DNA from: Peptoniphilaceae bacterium
GTDB lineage: Bacteria > Bacillota > Clostridia > Tissierellales > Peptoniphilaceae
Length of the DNA: 64,000 bases
Assembly (NCBI GenBank): GCA_910589545.1
Contig: CAJUSY010000049.1
Location: forward strand, 1-64,000
Direction: 5' to 3'
The notes beneath the pieces were generated by a model. The model did no database searches. It was not told the origin of the DNA and saw only the letters and a program-made list of their open reading frames with translations. Shown one piece after another: positions 52,241 to 60,692 of this stretch (its first letter is position 1; each line of letters starts with the position of its first letter). The translations under genes were made by a program, and so were the position numbers.

Positions 52241-52693
52241 TTATTTCTCCTCATTTTTCATTTTTTCTTGGCAATCAGAACATATTCCATAAAACTTTAA
52301 ATCGTGGTTTTGGATATCAAAATTATAATCCTTACAGATTTGTTTTTCAATATCTTCTAGTAAATCGTATTTTACTTCATCCACTTTACCGCAATTTGTG
52401 CATATAATATGGTGGTGATGATGATCTTCATCTTCATCAACTAATTCATATCTGTATCTTTTATCATCAAAATCTAACTTATAAACTAAGTTTAGTTCTT
52501 CAAAAATCAATAAAGTTCTATAAACCGTAGCTATGCCTATTTCCGGATCTTTTTTACTAACTATCTCGTTTAATTCTTCCGGAGATAAGTGTGAATCCAT
52601 ATTTTCTAACAATGCTTCAAAAATAACTTCCCTCTGTTTAGTAACTTTGTATCCCGCATTGATTAGTCTAGTTTTCAATGTTTCTATGTTCAT
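52241..52693 (-). CDS. Fur family transcriptional regulator
   Basis: 150 residues. A winged-helix DNA-binding domain (GYKVTKQREVIFEALL to IGIATVYRTLLIFEELNLV) is followed by a dimerisation domain with an unusual run of five His (DEDHHHHHIIC) and two zinc-type pairs, CTNC and CSDC. The IGIATVYRTL recognition helix and HHHH region fit Fur more than Zur or PerR, but the assignment is not certain. Fur-like boxes occur at 5096-5156 and a PerR-like box at 37681. It overlaps DUF1292 by one base; AGGAGC precedes the ATG. Confidence 0.9.
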   Translation of the reverse strand: MNIETLKTRLINAGYKVTKQREVIFEALLENMDSHLSPEELNEIVSKKDPEIGIATVYRTLLIFEELNLVYKLDFDDKRYRYELVDEDEDHHHHHIICTNCGKVDEVKYDLLEDIEKQICKDYNFDIQNHDLKFYGICSDCQEKMKNEEK

Positions 52694-52935
52694 TATTGCT
52701 CCTTTTGTGAATTCATTAAATCTTCATAAACTTGGATTGCATCGTTTAATTCTTTTTCATCCTCTAATCCAATGAATTCAACTTGTTCATCATTTTCTAT
52801 ATATTTCAAAATAACATTCTCGCCATTTGATATATCCTCTAATATACAATAATTATCATCATCCATGCCAAATGTATTGATTATTTTAAATTCTTTTTCA
52901 TTATTATTTTCATCATATAATTTTATTGTTTCCAT
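52693..52935 (-). CDS. DUF1292 family protein (YrzB type)
   Basis: About 80 residues, strongly acidic. The DUF1292 pattern is IKLYDENNNEKEFKII, YCILEDI and ELNDAIQVYEDLMN. Function is unknown; it is conserved between ruvX and fur or alaS in Firmicutes. ATG 52935 is preferred over 52941 because GGGAAG is then correctly spaced. Confidence 0.85.
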   Translation of the reverse strand: METIKLYDENNNEKEFKIINTFGMDDDNYCILEDISNGENVILKYIENDEQVEFIGLEDEKELNDAIQVYEDLMNSQKEQ

Positions 52936-52937
52936 AA

Positions 52938-53351
52938 TCATCTTCCCATATCCAAATAAGTTTGCAGAATGTAAGTTGCTGCAACACTATCAATTACATC
53001 TTTTCTTTTTTTTCTAGAGACATTTTGTTCTATTAACACCCTAGTAGCACTAACAGTAGTCAGTCTCTCATCAACGTATACAATTTCTAAATCTGTGTGT
53101 TTTCTTAATTCTTTTACAAATGTTTTTACTTTTTTTGCTTGAGGGCCAACAGTATTATTCATATTTTTAGGTAGACCTACTATAATTTTAGTGACTTCTT
53201 TTTCCTTAATTATATCATTTATAATTTCTATATCTTCGATTTTGCTTTTTCTTTTGATAGTCATTAAAGATTGTGCAGTCAATAAAAAAGGATCACTTAT
53301 AGCTACCCCTATAGTTCTATCCCCCACATCAAGTCCAATATATCTTTCCAT
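52938..53351 (-). CDS. ruvX: Holliday junction resolvase RuvX / pre-16S rRNA nuclease YqgF
   Basis: 137 residues, RNase H-like fold. The motifs are YIGLDVGDRTIGVAISDP, KIIVGLPKNMNNTVG, VYVDERLTTVSATR and KRKDVIDSVAATYILQ, holding the catalytic Asp and Glu residues. YqgF homologues mature 16S rRNA ends. It is in the alaS-ireB-ruvX order. Confidence 0.94.
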   Translation of the reverse strand: MERYIGLDVGDRTIGVAISDPFLLTAQSLMTIKRKSKIEDIEIINDIIKEKEVTKIIVGLPKNMNNTVGPQAKKVKTFVKELRKHTDLEIVYVDERLTTVSATRVLIEQNVSRKKRKDVIDSVAATYILQTYLDMGR

Positions 53352-53368
53352 ATCTTAATAATATTTTG

Positions 53369-53392
53369 AGAGCTGTTACAAGTAACAGCTCT
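53369..53392 (-). other. Strong hairpin without U-tract between ireB and ruvX
   Basis: AGAGCTGTTAC and GTAACAGCTCT form an 11-base perfect stem. On the minus strand it is followed by CAAAATATTATT, not a T run. It could be an RNA processing or stability element or a weak attenuator inside the operon; it is not a typical terminator. Confidence 0.6.
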
Positions 53393-53402
53393 ACAAAATC
53401 CT

Positions 53403-53669
53403 TTATTTATCTATTTCGTTCAAATAAACTTCTAACATTTCTCCTAATAAATCATCTCTATCGATTTGTCTAATCATATTTCTCGCGTTATTAAAGCTAG
53501 TAATGTAAGTAGGATCTCCAGATAATATATATCCAATAATTTGATTCTTAGGATCATATCCTTTTTCTTCTAAGGCTGTATAAACCTTCTTTAACGTCTC
53601 TTTTATTGATTTTTTATCAAGTTTTGTCGCTTCAAATCTTACAGTATGGTTTAAATCCTTACCTTCCAT
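53403..53669 (-). CDS. ireB: IreB family regulatory phosphoprotein (YrzL, DUF965)
   Basis: 88 residues with TVRFEATKLDKKSI near the N-terminus and NQIIGYILSGDPTYITSFNNAR. In Enterococcus IreB is phosphorylated on N-terminal Thr by the PASTA kinase IreK and restrains cell-wall stress resistance. Thr9 in the HTVRF motif is the likely counterpart. The kinase prkC and phosphatase prpC are in this window. It sits between alaS and ruvX, the conserved place. Confidence 0.93.
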   Translation of the reverse strand: MEGKDLNHTVRFEATKLDKKSIKETLKKVYTALEEKGYDPKNQIIGYILSGDPTYITSFNNARNMIRQIDRDDLLGEMLEVYLNEIDK

Positions 53670-53681
53670 TTTTTGCCTCCT

Positions 53682-56303
53682 TTAAGCATTAATTTTTGAT
53701 TTAACAGTTTCAATTCCCTTTTGTAGTGCTTCATCAACTTTGGAACTATCTTTTGCACCAGCTTGTGCAAAATCTTTACGTCCACCGCCGTTACCACCAC
53801 ATACTTTGGCAACTTCTCTTACAACATCTCCTGCAAAAACACCTTTTTTAATTGCAGAATCTGTAACCAAAGTAATAAACGATACCTTTGATTCATCAGA
53901 ATTAGCTAGTATTACAACACCATCTTCTAATTTTGATTTTATATTCTCACCAAAATCTCTGAAAGAGTTACTATCTAATCCACTTAACTCAAATATACAA
54001 ATCTTTGTTCCTTCAACATCTACAGCATTTTCAACTACTGAATCGATATTTGAAGACAAATCCTTGTTTGTTATTTCTTTAAGTTTTTTCTTTAATTCTT
54101 TAATTTCTTCATTATTTAATTCAATTCTTCTTGTAATTTCATCTTCATTAGCTGCTTTTAATGAATGCTTTACGTTATCGATTAAATTATCTCTTTGTTT
54201 TAAATATTCGTATACTGCACGACCGGTTATAGCTTCTATTCTTCTGACACCAGCTGCAACACTTGATTCCGAGATAATCTTTAGCATTTGAATATCACTT
54301 GTAGATTTAACGTGAGTTCCACCACACAATTCTTTGGAGTAATCTCCCATTTGAACAACTCTTACAACATCTTGATATTTGTCTTCAAATAGTCCTCTTG
54401 CTCCAATTGTTTGAGATTGTTCTAACGACATTTCATCGATTTTTACTGGTATTCCCAAAGCAATTTTTTCGTTTACAATTTGTTCTACTTTTTCTAATTG
54501 TTCCTTAGATACTGCTTCAAAATGAGTAATGTCAAATCTTAATCTTTCGCCATCAACGTATGATCCTGCTTGGTTAACATGATCTCCTACTACATCTTTC
54601 AATGCTTGGTGTAACAAGTGTGTTGCAGAGTGATTCTTCATGACATCTCTTCTATTAAGCTCATCAACCTCTACTGTAACTTTGTCTCCTACATTAAGAT
54701 TACCTTCAATGACTTTTACATAGTGTAAAAATACTTTTTTCCCAGTTTTTTTAGTATCGTATACTTCGGCTTTGAAATGGTCATTATAAATAGTTCCCTT
54801 ATCGCCTACTTGTCCTCCACCTTCTCCGTAGAAAGTTGTACAATCTAATACTATTATACCCATTTCTCCGTCTTTTAAATTATTTTCATTTTCGCTGTAG
54901 ATTTCTATAACTTCACTTTCATCTTTCAATGAATCATATCCGTCAAACTTAGTTTCAGGAAGTCCTTCACCGTATTTTTTATCAGAAGACCAACCCATAT
55001 TAGATTCATTTCTAGAACCTCTAGCTCTTTCTTTTTGTTCTTCCATTAATTTTTTGAACTCATCTTCATCTACAGTTTTTCCAACTTCTCCTACTAATTC
55101 CTTAGTCAAATCAATTGGGAAACCATAAGTGTCGTATAATTTAAATGCATTTTCACCACTGAATACATCTGAATCAGTATCCTTTAACATTGAATCTAAG
55201 ATGTTCAAACCCAAATCCAATGTTTCTTGGAATTTTTTTTCTTCAGAATTTGCTATTTTTACGATTCTATCTCTTTCTTCTTTTAATTCAGGATATCCAG
55301 ATTCATAAACTTTAATACAAGAATCTATAACTTTTTCGATAAAGCTATCATTTATGCCTAAAAGTTTTCCGTGTCTACAAGCTCTTCTGATAAGTCTTCT
55401 TAGAACGTATCCCCTTTGTTCATTACTTGGAATTACACCATCATAAATCAAGAAAGTCATAGCGCGTACATGGTCTGCAATTATTCTAATTGATACATCA
55501 TTTTTGTGATTATCCTTGTATTTTACCCCTGAAATTTCTTCTATCGTTTTGATTATATCTTTTACAAGACCTATCTCAAAAATATTATCCGCATTTTCCA
55601 ATACCATAGTTATTCTTTCAAGACCCATACCCGTATCTATGTTTGGATGAGCGATTCTTTCGTATTTTCCATCAGCTGTTTTGTTAAATTGTGTGAAAAC
55701 TAAATTCCACACTTCCAAGAATCTTTCGCCTTCATCGCCTGGTTTTGCATCTTCTCTAGGGTCAAATTCAAATCCTCTATCGACGTGGATTTCAGAACAT
55801 GGTCCGCAAGGTCCTTGTTCTAATTCCCAGAAGTTGTCAGATTTACCTAATCTAACTACTCTTTCTGGACTAACACCTACTTCATTTACCCAAATATTAT
55901 AAGCTTCATCATCTTCTTCATAAACAGTAATCCACAAAATATCTTTTGGAACTTCCAATTCATTTGTTAAAAAATCCCAAGCCCAAGTAATGGCCTCTTT
56001 CTTAAAATAATCTCCAAATGAAAAATTTCCAAGCATTTCGAAGAAAGTCCCATGTCTCTGAGTCTTACCAACTTCATCAATATCAGCCGTTCTTATACAT
56101 CTTTGTGAAGAAGTTGCCCTATCTTTTTTTAACTTTTTTTCACCTGTAAAGTATTTCTTTAAAGGTGCCATGCCTGCATTTATTAGCAATAAACTCTTAT
56201 CATCTTGTGGAATAAGTGGAAAAGATTTGATTACAAGATGTCCCCTTTCCCCAAAATAATCTAAGAATTTTTTTCTAATTTCATTTAAACCGTAATCTTT
56301 CAT
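53682..56303 (-). CDS. alaS: Alanyl-tRNA synthetase
   Basis: About 873 residues. The class II catalytic core includes SFPLIPQDDKSLLLINAGMA, RCIRTADIDEVGKTQRHGTF and the WNLVFTQFN region. The editing domain has HSATHLLHQAL and CGGTHV, and the C-terminal C-Ala domain contains GGNGGGRKDFAQAG. ATG 56303 follows GTGAGG; the longer open frame upstream would run into the transporter gene. No T-box leader is visible since only 10 bases separate it from the gene before. Confidence 0.97.
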   Translation of the reverse strand: MKDYGLNEIRKKFLDYFGERGHLVIKSFPLIPQDDKSLLLINAGMAPLKKYFTGEKKLKKDRATSSQRCIRTADIDEVGKTQRHGTFFEMLGNFSFGDYFKKEAITWAWDFLTNELEVPKDILWITVYEEDDEAYNIWVNEVGVSPERVVRLGKSDNFWELEQGPCGPCSEIHVDRGFEFDPREDAKPGDEGERFLEVWNLVFTQFNKTADGKYERIAHPNIDTGMGLERITMVLENADNIFEIGLVKDIIKTIEEISGVKYKDNHKNDVSIRIIADHVRAMTFLIYDGVIPSNEQRGYVLRRLIRRACRHGKLLGINDSFIEKVIDSCIKVYESGYPELKEERDRIVKIANSEEKKFQETLDLGLNILDSMLKDTDSDVFSGENAFKLYDTYGFPIDLTKELVGEVGKTVDEDEFKKLMEEQKERARGSRNESNMGWSSDKKYGEGLPETKFDGYDSLKDESEVIEIYSENENNLKDGEMGIIVLDCTTFYGEGGGQVGDKGTIYNDHFKAEVYDTKKTGKKVFLHYVKVIEGNLNVGDKVTVEVDELNRRDVMKNHSATHLLHQALKDVVGDHVNQAGSYVDGERLRFDITHFEAVSKEQLEKVEQIVNEKIALGIPVKIDEMSLEQSQTIGARGLFEDKYQDVVRVVQMGDYSKELCGGTHVKSTSDIQMLKIISESSVAAGVRRIEAITGRAVYEYLKQRDNLIDNVKHSLKAANEDEITRRIELNNEEIKELKKKLKEITNKDLSSNIDSVVENAVDVEGTKICIFELSGLDSNSFRDFGENIKSKLEDGVVILANSDESKVSFITLVTDSAIKKGVFAGDVVREVAKVCGGNGGGRKDFAQAGAKDSSKVDEALQKGIETVKSKINA

Positions 56304-56313
56304 TCTAACCTCA

Positions 56314-57501
56314 CTAATTTTTAAAAAACATTTTAATTTTATCTTTAAAATGCATATATAATATTTTAACAGTAGCAACGAATGGAACTGAAAGTATCAT
56401 GCCTACAACCCCAAACATTCCACCACCTATAATTAAACTAACAATTACTAATAATGGATTGATACCTATCTTGGAACCCAATAATTTTGGAGCTAGAATA
56501 TTGTTTTCAACCCATTGAATAGACACAAAAACTATCACAACAAGTACCGCTTTCAGTGGACTGTCCAAAAAAGCAAGTATAAAAGCAGGAGTAACTGCAA
56601 TAAAAGGACCGATATACGGAATAATATCTCCAACTAAAGTTAGAATTCCTATAACAATCGCAAAGTCCACTTTCATGATAATTAGAGCTATCGCTGTTAA
56701 CACTCCTACAAAAATAGCCATAATTAATCTACCACGAATGAATTCACTGTAAGCTTTGTCCATATCTGAACAAATGCTCAAAAATTTATCTTTATTTTCA
56801 TTTGGTATAAATCCCATTATGAAGTCAATGCACTTTTCTTTATCCAACAACATATAAAAACTTACAACTGGAACTAAAACAATTCTAAGTAAATTACTAA
56901 AAATATTTCCAGTAATATCACCAGTTCGTGAAAGTTTATCCAATATTGAAGTTTGGATTGTTCCTAGCTTTTGGTTGATTGTTTGCATCGCATTGGACAT
57001 AATTTTACTAATATTAGGATATTCTTTAAATATTTTATTGTTGATAGTATTTAGTTTCACAGAAATATCCGACATAAAACCAGGTAAGCTTATTATCATC
57101 TTCTTAATTTGTTGAATAGTTTGAGGAACAACAATCATCCCCAATAAAATAATCAAGAGTATCACTATCAAGTAAATAATTAAAATCGCAATTGATCTTT
57201 TAACTCCCTTATTTTCAATGTATTTTACCAAAGGGTTTATAATATATGAAAGCACTATTCCTATCAATAAAGTATTAATTGTATGATATATGATTGGATA
57301 TTTTGAAAATAAAGCTGCAATTCCCAGCAATATAAGTATTAGTATTGTAGTCTTTTTTATTTTATGAAAATTAAATACAATTTTGTATTTTTCGTCTACT
57401 TTACTATTTCCAACAGTAATCAGAAAATAAGTTCCAAAAACCATGAAAATAATAGTTATAAATATTAATGCATTTCGCAAAAATTCAGAATTAATAAGCA
57501 T
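56314..57501 (-). CDS. AI-2E family transporter (YrrI/YdiK type)
   Basis: 395 residues with about eight membrane segments in the AI-2E/PerM arrangement. A hydrophobic N-terminal half leads to a loop-rich middle, the FIRGRLIMAIFVGVLTAI stretch, and IGILTLVGDIIPYIGPFIAVTPAFIL with its conserved Pro-Tyr-Ile-Gly. The substrate is unknown; some members are Na+/H+ antiporters. Bacillus yrrI lies in the same position before alaS. Confidence 0.9.
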   Translation of the reverse strand: MLINSEFLRNALIFITIIFMVFGTYFLITVGNSKVDEKYKIVFNFHKIKKTTILILILLGIAALFSKYPIIYHTINTLLIGIVLSYIINPLVKYIENKGVKRSIAILIIYLIVILLIILLGMIVVPQTIQQIKKMIISLPGFMSDISVKLNTINNKIFKEYPNISKIMSNAMQTINQKLGTIQTSILDKLSRTGDITGNIFSNLLRIVLVPVVSFYMLLDKEKCIDFIMGFIPNENKDKFLSICSDMDKAYSEFIRGRLIMAIFVGVLTAIALIIMKVDFAIVIGILTLVGDIIPYIGPFIAVTPAFILAFLDSPLKAVLVVIVFVSIQWVENNILAPKLLGSKIGINPLLVIVSLIIGGGMFGVVGMILSVPFVATVKILYMHFKDKIKMFFKN

Positions 57502-57503
57502 AT

Positions 57504-57911
57504 CTATTTCTCTTTGCTAATTAAATCTTGCAAACTCACGTTTTTTATACTGTTAATCATATCATCGTGCATTTGAGTCCAAATAAGCCTAGATGGACAA
57601 GTGTCTTCTCTTGAACAAAGTCCTGGAACTACAGAGCATTCTGTCACTCCAAAAAACTCTTCTAAGCACTCCAAAATTTCAGCTACTGAAATTTCTTTTG
57701 GAGATTTTTTCAATAAATAACCACCTTGCACACCTCTAACTGAAATCACCAAATCTTGTTTTTTCAATTCTCGTATAAGTTGTTCTAAATAATTATTACT
57801 AAGTCCTGTGGCATTAGATATTTCATTTAAACTAACAGGATTATCTCCATATTTTTTGCCCAAATATATCATAGCCGCAAGCCCGTATCTTCCTCTCGTA
57901 GATAATCTCAT
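57504..57911 (-). CDS. Rrf2 family regulator with Fe-S-type cysteines
   Basis: 135 residues. The winged helix begins MRLSTRGRYGLAAMIYLG, with DNA contact region SNNYLEQLIRELKK and RGVQGGYLL. Three Cys at about 93-107 are spaced C-x6-C-x5-C, suggesting an Fe-S cluster as in IscR/NsrR and unlike CymR, which lacks them. AGGAGGG precedes the ATG. The iscS/iscU genes that often follow such a regulator are absent; the transporter and alaS follow instead. A palindrome at its promoter suggests autoregulation. Confidence 0.9.
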   Translation of the reverse strand: MRLSTRGRYGLAAMIYLGKKYGDNPVSLNEISNATGLSNNYLEQLIRELKKQDLVISVRGVQGGYLLKKSPKEISVAEILECLEEFFGVTECSVVPGLCSREDTCPSRLIWTQMHDDMINSIKNVSLQDLISKEK

Positions 57912-57925
57912 AAGCCCTCCTATTT

Positions 57926-57961
57926 ATGATAAATTTTATCATAGTAAAATAGTTGTGTAAA
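57926..57961 (-). promoter_or_regulatory. Promoter of the Rrf2 gene with a perfect palindromic operator
   Basis: Minus strand: -35 TTTACA (57961-57956), 17-base spacer, -10 TAAAAT (57938-57933). ATGATAAAATTTATCAT (57942-57926) is a perfect 8-1-8 palindrome spanning the -10, a good position for repression by the product. Confidence 0.65.
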
Positions 57962-57973
57962 TATCCTATTGCA

Positions 57974-58010
57974 ATAATAATAGTAGATTAAGAAAACTCA
58001 ATCTACTATT
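57974..58010 (-). terminator. Terminator after leuS
   Basis: AATAGTAGATT and AATCTACTATT form an 11-base perfect stem with a 10-base loop. On the minus strand ATTATTG follows, so the U-tract is weak. Confidence 0.65.
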
Positions 58011-58017
58011 ACCAAAA

Positions 58018-60426
58018 TTATTTAACAATTATATTAAATATTCTACTCTTAACATAAATTTTCTTAACTACATTTTTGCCTTCAAGATATTTTGTAACGA
58101 CATCATCCTCTTTAGCTTTTTCAAAAACTTCATCTTCAGAAGCTTCTCTATCTATTTCTACAGTTGCTCTCAATTTGCCGTTGATTTGAATAGGTAATTC
58201 AATTACATCAAGTATTGTTTTGGACTCATCATATTCTGGCCAGTTTGCTTCATGAACATAACCTTCGTATCCCATTCTTTGCCAGATTTCTTCTGTTATA
58301 TGTGGACAAACTGGATTTAATAGTATCAAGAAAACCTTGAATTGTTCTTTAGAAATTTTATCGAGGTTATTAAATTCATTCAATAATGTCATAAGTTGTG
58401 CTATTGCTGTATTAAATTTCAAATTTTCATAATCTTCACTTACTTTTTTAATAGTTTGATGAACCAAAGTTTCCATTTTTTCAAAATTAGAATCTCCGTC
58501 AACCAATTCTTGAGTTCTCCAAACTTTATCCAAGAATTTTCTACAACCCTTAACACCATTTTCTGACCATGGAGCTGACTTTTCAAAATCTCCGATAAAC
58601 ATTTCATAACATCTTAATGTATCAGCACCAAAATCTCTAACAATGTCATCTGGATTTACAACATTGCCACGAGATTTACTCATTTTTTCGTTATTATCAC
58701 CTAATATCATTCCATGACTAGTTCTCTTCATATATGGTTCTTTTGTTGGAACTACACCTATATCGTATAAGAATTTGTGCCAGAATCTTGAATATAATAA
58801 GTGAAGTGTAGTATGTTCCATACCACCATTATACCAATCTACAGGAATATAATAATCTAAGTTTTCTTTGCTTGCTATTGTTTGATCATTGTGTGGATCG
58901 GTGTATCTTAAATAATACCAAGAAGATCCTGCCCATTGTGGCATAGTATCTGTTTCTCTTTTAGCATCTCTTCCACATTTTGGACATTTTGTGTGAACAA
59001 AATCATCAATTTTTGAAAGCGGTGACTCACCATTATCAGTTGGTTCATAATTATCAACATTTGGTAAAACTAATGGCAAGTCTTTTTCTTCCAATGGAAC
59101 CCAACCACAGTGTTCACAATAAACCAAAGGAATTGGTTCTCCCCAATATCTTTGTCTTGAGAAAACCCAGTCTCTTATTTTATAGTTTGTCTTTTTATAA
59201 CCTATTTCTTTTTCTTCAATGTATTTATACATTTTTTCTTTTGCATCATCAACGCTCAAACCATTCAAAAATTCTGAATTAATAAGCATACCTTCGTTAG
59301 TTTCAGTGAATGCAGAATTTTCTATGTTAGATCCCTCAATTACAGGAATCATTTCGATATTGAATTTCTTAGCAAATTCATAATCTCTATCGTCGTGAGC
59401 AGGAACCGCCATTATAGCACCAGTTCCGTAAGTCATCAATACATAATCTGATACATAAACCGGAATTTCTTTGTTGGTTAAAGGATTAATAGCAGTCAAT
59501 CCATCAATTTTGAATCCTGTTTTTTCTTTAGATAAATCAGTTCTTTCTAATTCTGATTTTTTAGCAACTTCTGACCTATAACTTCTAATTTCTTCAATGT
59601 TTTTAATTTTATCGCTATATTTTTCTATTAGAGGATGATCCACAGAAATAACCATGTAAGTTGCACCAAATATAGTATCGGCTCTTGTAGTAAAAACAGT
59701 TATTTTTTCATTAACTTCTTTTATTGGAAAATTAATTTCTGCACCAAAAGATCTTCCAATCCAATTTATTTGTTGAGATTTAATTCTATCTAAATAATCA
59801 ACATCTTTTAAATCATCAATAAGCCTATCTGCATATTCTGTGATTTTAAGCATCCATTGATTTTTAACTTTTCTGATAACTTGTCCACCACATCTTTCAC
59901 AATGACCATTGATTACTTCTTCATTTGCAAGTCCTGTCTTACAGGATGGGCACCAGTTAATAGGCATTTCTTTCTTATAAGCAAGTCCTTTTTTGAACAT
60001 TTGAATGAAAATCCATTGAGTCCACTTATAGTATTCAGGATCTGTTGTGTTAATTTCTCTGTCCCAATCAAAAGAAAATCCTAGTGATTGCATTTGTCTT
60101 TTGAAGTTTTTGATGTTATTTTCTGTAACAACTTCTGGTCTAATTTTATTTTTGATAGCAAAGTTCTCTGTAGGAAGACCAAACGCATCCCAACCCATCG
60201 GATATAAAACATTGTAACCTTGCATTCTTCTTTTTCTTGAAACTATGTCCAAAGCAGTGTAAGGTCTTGGATGACCCACATGTAGACCTTGTCCAGATGG
60301 ATAAGGAAACTCAACCAATGCATAGAATTTTTCTTTAGACTTATCGTCAGATGTTTTGAAAGTTTTGTTTTCTTCCCAATATTTTTGCCATTTTTTCTCA
60401 ATTGAATTCGGATTGTATTTATCCAT
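58018..60426 (-). CDS. leuS: Leucyl-tRNA synthetase
   Basis: About 802 residues, class I. The HIGH-type motif is GLHVGHPRPYT near residue 44 and KMSKSRGN is near 600. Zinc-type pairs lie in CPSC/CERCG and CEHCG/CPKCG. The editing insert contains TTRADTIFGATYM and TYGTGAIMAVPAHDDRD. The ATG at 60426 is preceded by GGAGG. Expression is controlled by the T-box upstream. Confidence 0.97.
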   Translation of the reverse strand: MDKYNPNSIEKKWQKYWEENKTFKTSDDKSKEKFYALVEFPYPSGQGLHVGHPRPYTALDIVSRKRRMQGYNVLYPMGWDAFGLPTENFAIKNKIRPEVVTENNIKNFKRQMQSLGFSFDWDREINTTDPEYYKWTQWIFIQMFKKGLAYKKEMPINWCPSCKTGLANEEVINGHCERCGGQVIRKVKNQWMLKITEYADRLIDDLKDVDYLDRIKSQQINWIGRSFGAEINFPIKEVNEKITVFTTRADTIFGATYMVISVDHPLIEKYSDKIKNIEEIRSYRSEVAKKSELERTDLSKEKTGFKIDGLTAINPLTNKEIPVYVSDYVLMTYGTGAIMAVPAHDDRDYEFAKKFNIEMIPVIEGSNIENSAFTETNEGMLINSEFLNGLSVDDAKEKMYKYIEEKEIGYKKTNYKIRDWVFSRQRYWGEPIPLVYCEHCGWVPLEEKDLPLVLPNVDNYEPTDNGESPLSKIDDFVHTKCPKCGRDAKRETDTMPQWAGSSWYYLRYTDPHNDQTIASKENLDYYIPVDWYNGGMEHTTLHLLYSRFWHKFLYDIGVVPTKEPYMKRTSHGMILGDNNEKMSKSRGNVVNPDDIVRDFGADTLRCYEMFIGDFEKSAPWSENGVKGCRKFLDKVWRTQELVDGDSNFEKMETLVHQTIKKVSEDYENLKFNTAIAQLMTLLNEFNNLDKISKEQFKVFLILLNPVCPHITEEIWQRMGYEGYVHEANWPEYDESKTILDVIELPIQINGKLRATVEIDREASEDEVFEKAKEDDVVTKYLEGKNVVKKIYVKSRIFNIIVK

Positions 60427-60443
60427 TTTTACCTCCAAATAAT

Positions 60444-60632
60444 AAAAAATTCGCCTCTTACAAAGAAGAGACGAAATTAAATTCCGCGGTACCACTCTTA
60501 TTGGTTAATCCCACTCAAATCTTTAACGCAGATATACGTATATTTTCCGAATAAACAAGTTCAATAATATAAAATATTGATTCGCACCATCCATCAATTC
60601 TCTTAAAATTTAGTAATTATTTACTACTTTTA
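60444..60632 (-). promoter_or_regulatory. T-box riboswitch (leucine) upstream of leuS
   Basis: Minus strand: the T-box sequence AAGAGTGGTACCGCGG is at 60499-60484, followed by a terminator stem TTCGTCTCTT/AAGAGGCGAA and six T (60475-60444). Stem I elements are AGAGA and GATGGATGGTGCGAATC (around 60605-60577). The specifier-loop-like GAACTT (60562-60557) offers codon CUU for leucine. Uncharged tRNA-Leu would stabilise the antiterminator through its CCA end. Confidence 0.92.
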
Positions 60633-60661
60633 TTCAAATATTATTATAAAAACTTATTAAT

Positions 60662-60690
60662 ATGATATCATATTAATAATTTAATTTCAA
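60662..60690 (-). promoter_or_regulatory. Promoter of the leuS T-box transcript
   Basis: Minus strand: -35 TTGAAA (60690-60685), 17-base spacer, -10 TATCAT (60667-60662). It starts 2 bases after the asnS stop, so leuS has its own unit. Confidence 0.65.
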
Positions 60691-60692
60691 GA

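Noticed and set aside
53740..54291. 183-codon open frame on the plus strand
   Set aside because: Lies wholly opposite the conserved alaS C-terminal half, has no RBS and encodes a Ser/Leu-rich low-complexity protein typical of an antisense shadow.
56304..56313. T-box upstream of alaS
   Set aside because: The gap to the transporter gene is 10 bases and no T-box motif is present nearby; the only T-box is that of leuS.
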